A stretch of 33,148 nucleotides of DNA, taken from assembly GCA_017577565.1 (NCBI GenBank), contig PKRH01000025.1, forward strand, positions 1 to 33,148. The letters are read 5' to 3'. Positions 30,226 through 33,148 of the stretch are shown here, one piece after another. This DNA is from Thermoanaerobacterales bacterium (GTDB lineage Bacteria; Actinomycetota; Acidimicrobiia; Acidimicrobiales; JACDCH01). The position numbers were made by a program, and so were the translations under genes. The stretch's first letter is position 1. Each line of letters starts with the position of its first letter. A model generated the notes under the pieces. The model saw only the letters and a list, made by a program, of their open reading frames with translations. It was not told the origin of the DNA and did not search any database.

Positions 30226-30639
30226 TCAGTCGTCGTCCTCGTCGACGTCGGAGCGGTGCTTGACCAGCACGAGGCGGCGGCCGTCGTCGGCCACCCGCCA
30301 CGAGTCGAGCGCCGAGTCGAAGACGGCCGCGGCCAGCTTCGGGAGGCCGGGGTGGGCGCCGCCGTCCGCGCCGGGCAACGCGGCCCCGGGGAGGAGGTGG
30401 AGGTCGACGCGCAGGGCGTCGGGGCCGACGTCGAAGACCAGCTCCAGCCGGCCCTGCGCCGGCTCGCGACCGGCGAGCACGCCGGCCGCCTCGCCCACCG
30501 CCAGCTGCAGCTGCTCGACCTCCTGGTAGGAGAACCCGGCGCGGGCCGCGAGCCCGGCGGCCCCCGCCCGGGCGATGCGGACGGCGGCCGTGGCCGCCGG
30601 CACGGTGAGTCGGATGCGGTCGGTCGAGCGCTCGTCCAC
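30226..30639 (-). CDS. Degenerate HATPase / anti-sigma-factor-like protein
   Basis: The 137-residue protein resembles RsbW/SpoIIAB-type kinases: RIRLTVPAATAAVRIARAGAAGLAARAGFSYQEVEQLQLAVGEAAGVL corresponds to the helix carrying the N-box, and RLELVFDVGPDALRVDLHLLPG to the following strands. The Asn expected in EAxxN is not present (EAAGVL), and there is no clear D-G-G-GLG loop, so ATP binding is doubtful. The C-terminus LPKLAAAVFDSALDSWRVADDGRRLVLVKHR matches the end of the fold. It probably binds a sigma factor or anti-anti-sigma partner, but none is nearby. GTG 30639 lies 10 nt after TAGCCT. Confidence 0.7.
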   Translation of the reverse strand: MDERSTDRIRLTVPAATAAVRIARAGAAGLAARAGFSYQEVEQLQLAVGEAAGVLAGREPAQGRLELVFDVGPDALRVDLHLLPGAALPGADGGAHPGLPKLAAAVFDSALDSWRVADDGRRLVLVKHRSDVDEDDD

Positions 30640-30649
30640 GCCGGTGTCG

Positions 30650-30655
30650 AGGCTA
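30650..30655 (-). promoter_or_regulatory. -10 box TAGCCT of the HATPase-like gene
   Basis: On the minus strand TAGCCT lies 10 nt before GTG 30639, within the short gap after the ligase stop. Confidence 0.5.
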
Positions 30656-30716
30656 GTGCCGGCCCGCCGGCTCGGCTCGGCCGTCGCGGCGGGTCCCGCG
30701 GCGCCGCGGCGGGCCG

Positions 30717-31691
30717 TCACCCGGCCGGCGGCGGCCGCACGACGGCGGCGGCGTCGACGTCGGTCCGCTCGCCCATGTAGACGGGGTGGCGCAGGCGGCC
30801 GTCCGCGGTCCACTCGGTGTAGGCGACCTCGACGACCACCTCGGGCCGCACCCAGTGGGCGCCCCGGGCCTGGTCGCGGGGCGGCGGCGGGTCGAACGGG
30901 CAGACGTCGGTGGCGAGCGGGGCCAGGCGGGCGGCGATCCGGTCGAGCTCGGCGACGGTGAAGCCGGAGCCCACCCGGCCCGCGTACTGCAGCACGCCGT
31001 CGCCCGGCCGGCGGTGGACGCCGACGAGCAGCGAGCCGAGCTTCCCGGCGCGGTTGCCGGCCCCGCCGCTCCAGCCGCCGACCACCAGCTCGTCGTGGCG
31101 CCGCACCTTCACCTTGACCCAGCGCCGGGAGCGGGCGCCCGGCTCGTAGGGCGCGTCGGCGCGCTTGGCGACCACCCCCTCGAGCCCCTGCCGGGCGACC
31201 GCGTCGAGCAGGGCCCGGCCGTCGTCGTAGACCTGGGCGACGTCGACCCCGGCGGGCAGGTCGTCCGCGATCTCGTCGAGGAGGCGGCGCCGCTCGGCCC
31301 ACGGCCGGCCGGTCAGGTCGTGTCCGCCCAGGCGGAGCAGGTCGAACACGACGTACGCGATCGGCGTGTCGGCGGCGCGGCGGCCGGCCTCGGCGGCCGA
31401 GGACACGTGCATGCGGCGCTGCAGCCGCTCGAAGCTGGGCCGCCCGGCGTCGTCGAGCGCGACGACCTCGCCGTCGAGCAGGGCGTCGAGCGGGGCCAGG
31501 GCCGGCCCGAGGGCCGCCAGCTCGGGGAAGGCGACGAGGGCGTCGCGCCCGTTGGCGCTCCAGGCCCGCACGCCGTCGGGCGCGACGTCGCAGAGGACCC
31601 GCATGCCGTCCCACTTGACCTCGTACACCCAGCCGGGGCCCGTGGGCAGCTCCCCGACGACGGCCTTCATGGGCCGGACTCCGGTGGCCAC
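30717..31691 (-). CDS. ATP-dependent DNA ligase (LigC/LigD ligase-domain type)
   Basis: The 324-residue enzyme has the nucleotidyltransferase motifs: I EVKWDGMR with AMP-accepting Lys26, III LDGEVVALD, IIIa YVVFDLLRL, IV LEGVVAKR, V RWVKVKVRR. An OB-fold domain then runs from about 200 to the end (VGGWSGGAGNRAGKLGSLLVG, VGSGFT, VRPEVVVEVAYTEWTADGRLRHP). It lacks the polymerase and phosphoesterase domains of full LigD and has no Ku gene nearby. Backup ligase or repair function is likely. GTG 31691 follows TAGGCT by 7 nt; ATG 31670 (MKAVVG) is an alternative. Confidence 0.93.
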   Translation of the reverse strand: MATGVRPMKAVVGELPTGPGWVYEVKWDGMRVLCDVAPDGVRAWSANGRDALVAFPELAALGPALAPLDALLDGEVVALDDAGRPSFERLQRRMHVSSAAEAGRRAADTPIAYVVFDLLRLGGHDLTGRPWAERRRLLDEIADDLPAGVDVAQVYDDGRALLDAVARQGLEGVVAKRADAPYEPGARSRRWVKVKVRRHDELVVGGWSGGAGNRAGKLGSLLVGVHRRPGDGVLQYAGRVGSGFTVAELDRIAARLAPLATDVCPFDPPPPRDQARGAHWVRPEVVVEVAYTEWTADGRLRHPVYMGERTDVDAAAVVRPPPAG

Positions 31692-31698
31692 GGGCGGC

Positions 31699-31704
31699 AG
31701 CCTA
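31699..31704 (-). promoter_or_regulatory. -10 box TAGGCT of the DNA ligase gene
   Basis: On the minus strand TAGGCT is followed by 7 nt and GTG 31691. A leaderless transcript is expected. Confidence 0.55.
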
Positions 31705-31749
31705 CGGCCACGCGCCGCGCGGCCGCCCGGGCGGCGCTCCGCCCGGGCG

Positions 31750-32664
31750 TCAGCCCGCCGGCTCGTCGGTGGCGTCGGCCGGCCCCGGCTCGTCGTCGAA
31801 GGTGACGACGACGTCGAGCTCGTCGGCCCCTCGCACGAGGTGGACCCGCACGCTGGCCGGCAGCTCGGGGTCGGCCAGCGCGGCCTCGAGGTCGGCCGGG
31901 CCGCCGACGGCGACGTCCCCGACGGCGGTGACGAGGTCGCCGGTCCGGATGCCGGCCCGGGCCGCCGGGCCGCCCTCGGCGACGGCCCGCACCAGGGCGC
32001 CCGGGCGCTCGGGGAGGCCGACCGCGGCGCGCAGGCGCTGCGCGACCCGACCGGGGGCGATGCCGACGCCGAGGACCCGGCGCCGGGGCTCGCGGCCCGC
32101 CGCCAGCTCGTCGATGCGGCGCCGCAGGTCGGGGCCGGCGGGCTGGGCGAGGGCGAAGCCGTCCCGCAGCCGGAGCGTCGTGATGCCGACGACCCGGCCC
32201 TCGGCGTCGACGACCGGGCTGCCGGAGGTGCCCTTGGCCACCGGGGCGGTGTGCTCGAAGGCGCCGGTCACCAGGCGTCCCCGGGGCCCGCGGAACGACC
32301 GGTCGACCGAGGACACCCGGCCGGCGGTGACCCGGCGGCCGCCCGGGATGGCGGCGACCGAGTAGACGGGCGCCCCCTCGTCGGGGGCGGCGTCGGCCCA
32401 CGGGGGCGCGGGGGCGCCGCCGGTGTCGACGGCGAGGACGGTGAGGTCGCCGTCGGCGTCGACCGCGGTGACCCGGCCCTGCACCGCCCGGCCGTCGGCG
32501 AAGGTCACCTGGGTCGTGCGGTCGCGGAGGTTGTGGGCGTTGGTGACGACGAGGCCGTCGGCCACGACGACCCCGCAGCCGCGGCCGCCGTGCCGCCCGA
32601 TGCGGACGACGGCGGGGGCGACGGCGTCGGCGACCTGGCGGATGATCGTCTGCTGCTCTGGCAT
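31750..32664 (-). CDS. HtrA-like serine protease with PDZ domain, no membrane anchor
   Basis: The protein has 304 residues. The trypsin-like domain has His44 (TNAHNLRD), Asp73 (DGDLTVLAV) and nucleophile Ser149 (KGTSGSPVVD). A PDZ domain follows at about 196-285 (LGVGIAPGRVAQRLRAAVGLPERPGALVRAV, GPAARAGIRTGDLVTAVGDVAVGGPADLEAAL). Unlike most actinobacterial HtrA proteins there is no signal peptide or membrane helix; the trypsin fold starts by residue 5. ATG 32664 is chosen for GGGAGGAG at 7 nt. It is divergent from an HxlR regulator across a palindrome. Confidence 0.9.
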   Translation of the reverse strand: MPEQQTIIRQVADAVAPAVVRIGRHGGRGCGVVVADGLVVTNAHNLRDRTTQVTFADGRAVQGRVTAVDADGDLTVLAVDTGGAPAPPWADAAPDEGAPVYSVAAIPGGRRVTAGRVSSVDRSFRGPRGRLVTGAFEHTAPVAKGTSGSPVVDAEGRVVGITTLRLRDGFALAQPAGPDLRRRIDELAAGREPRRRVLGVGIAPGRVAQRLRAAVGLPERPGALVRAVAEGGPAARAGIRTGDLVTAVGDVAVGGPADLEAALADPELPASVRVHLVRGADELDVVVTFDDEPGPADATDEPAG

Positions 32665-32726
32665 GGCGGGGCTCCTCCCCGGCACCGCCCGGCGCGCCGG
32701 CCCGCCGCCGCACCGGTCAGGTTGTC

Positions 32727-32743
32727 ACTTGCAATCTGCAAGT
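32727..32743. promoter_or_regulatory. Palindromic operator between HtrA-like protease and HxlR gene
   Basis: ACTTGCA-ATC-TGCAAGT is a perfect 7+3+7 inverted repeat, with partial agreement in the flanks. It lies 6 bp upstream of the HxlR -10 box and thus across its -35 region. Autoregulation by the HxlR protein, perhaps with control of the divergent protease, is inferred. Confidence 0.7.
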
Positions 32744-32748
32744 CACTG

Positions 32749-32754
32749 TACCCT
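32749..32754 (+). promoter_or_regulatory. -10 box TACCCT of the HxlR gene
   Basis: TACCCT is preceded by TG and followed by 6 nt and ATG 32761. A leaderless transcript is expected, immediately downstream of the operator. Confidence 0.6.
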
Positions 32755-32760
32755 GAGCGC

Positions 32761-33148
32761 ATGCCGATCGCCTCCCGCCGCCAGCCGCCGCCGACCGCGC
32801 TCGCCGGCACCGCCGGCCCGGGCGCCGCCGACCGGGCGCTGGCCCGGGCGGCCGAGGTCGTCGGCGACCGGTGGTCGCTCCTGGTCGTCGCCCGCCTGCT
32901 GGCCGGCCCCCGCCGGTTCGGCGAGCTGCTGGCCGAGATCGACGGGCTCGCCCCCAACATCCTCTCCCGGCGGCTCGCCCGCCTCGAGGGCGAGGGCCTC
33001 GTCGTCGGCGAGCCCTACTCGACCCGGCCGGTGCGGCACGTCTACCGGCTCACCGCGCGCGGCGAGGAGCTGGCCGGCGCCCTCCGCATGCTGGCCGGGT
33101 GGGGCGCGCCCCACGACCTGCCGGCCGCCGACCCGGCCGAGGGGCCAC
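32761..33148 (+). CDS. HxlR family transcriptional regulator (3' end outside window)
   Basis: The frame starts at ATG 32761 and is open to the right edge (129 codons). After about 20 low-complexity residues comes the HxlR winged helix: ALARAAEVVGDRWSLLVVARLLAGPRRFGELLAEIDGLAPNILSRRLARLEGEGLV, then the wing STRPVRHVYRLTARGEELAGAL. The family's usual N-terminal Cys is not seen. The window cuts the C-terminus, so any extension is unknown. Confidence 0.9.
   Translation, partial: MPIASRRQPPPTALAGTAGPGAADRALARAAEVVGDRWSLLVVARLLAGPRRFGELLAEIDGLAPNILSRRLARLEGEGLVVGEPYSTRPVRHVYRLTARGEELAGALRMLAGWGAPHDLPAADPAEGP

Overview
The window is about 33 kb of very GC-rich bacterial chromosome, densely coded on both strands with third codon positions almost all G or C. 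A WhiB regulator, a DUF2017 gene next to clpS, an actinobacterial oligoribonuclease, a caa3-type cytochrome oxidase with actinobacterial CtaF-like segments, and many leaderless promoters (TANNNT followed by 6-10 nt and then the start codon) point to Actinomycetota. The overall style fits class Acidimicrobiia. That placement is inference, since there is no rRNA here. No insertion sequence, prophage or CRISPR array is visible.

Layout. Bases 1-4500: the tail of a membrane protein, a Dyp-type peroxidase, a YceI protein divergent from a MarR regulator coupled to a DODA-type dioxygenase (two palindromic boxes between them), and an HTH/Clp-N protein behind two near-identical palindromes. Bases 4500-4840: tRNA-Glu, tRNA-Asp and tRNA-Phe on the minus strand. 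Bases 4900-7115: a small lipoprotein, then ctaA-clpS-DUF2017 on the minus strand. Bases 7251-15638: ctaB followed by a seven-gene cytochrome oxidase cluster. Bases 15755-17436: an ABC-2 exporter. Then serS, an MMPL/RND transporter, a complete osmoprotectant-type ABC importer (ATPase, two permeases, binding protein) behind a 15-residue leader ORF, and a pyridoxamine-phosphate-oxidase-like gene. Bases 26341-27863: tlpA-ccdA thiol-redox pair. Then whiB, a small gene with a terminator, orn, dut, a degenerate anti-sigma-like ATPase, an ATP-dependent DNA ligase, a soluble HtrA-like protease and a truncated HxlR regulator.

How the genes fit together. CtaB (heme O synthase) and CtaA (heme A synthase) supply heme to the caa3 oxidase encoded by ctaC, ctaD, ctaE and the subunit IV gene. 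The TlpA/CcdA pair could serve extracytoplasmic thiol reduction, for example of cytochrome c or CuA cysteines.

The most striking observation is at 8239-11331. The oxidase cluster opens with a second set of oxidase-like subunits. A full-length subunit I homologue aligns clearly with CtaD but has replaced all six heme/copper histidines (four or more by Gln) and lost the proton-channel Glu and Lys. A subunit III homologue has lost its hallmark motifs. A CtaF-like membrane protein completes the set. This looks like a maintained, catalytically dead paralogous oxidase module. I know of no description of it.

A second theme is regulatory: at least 14 genes have a promoter -10 box so close to the start codon that leaderless or nearly leaderless mRNAs are expected, while operon-internal genes carry Shine-Dalgarno sites or overlapping stop/start codons.
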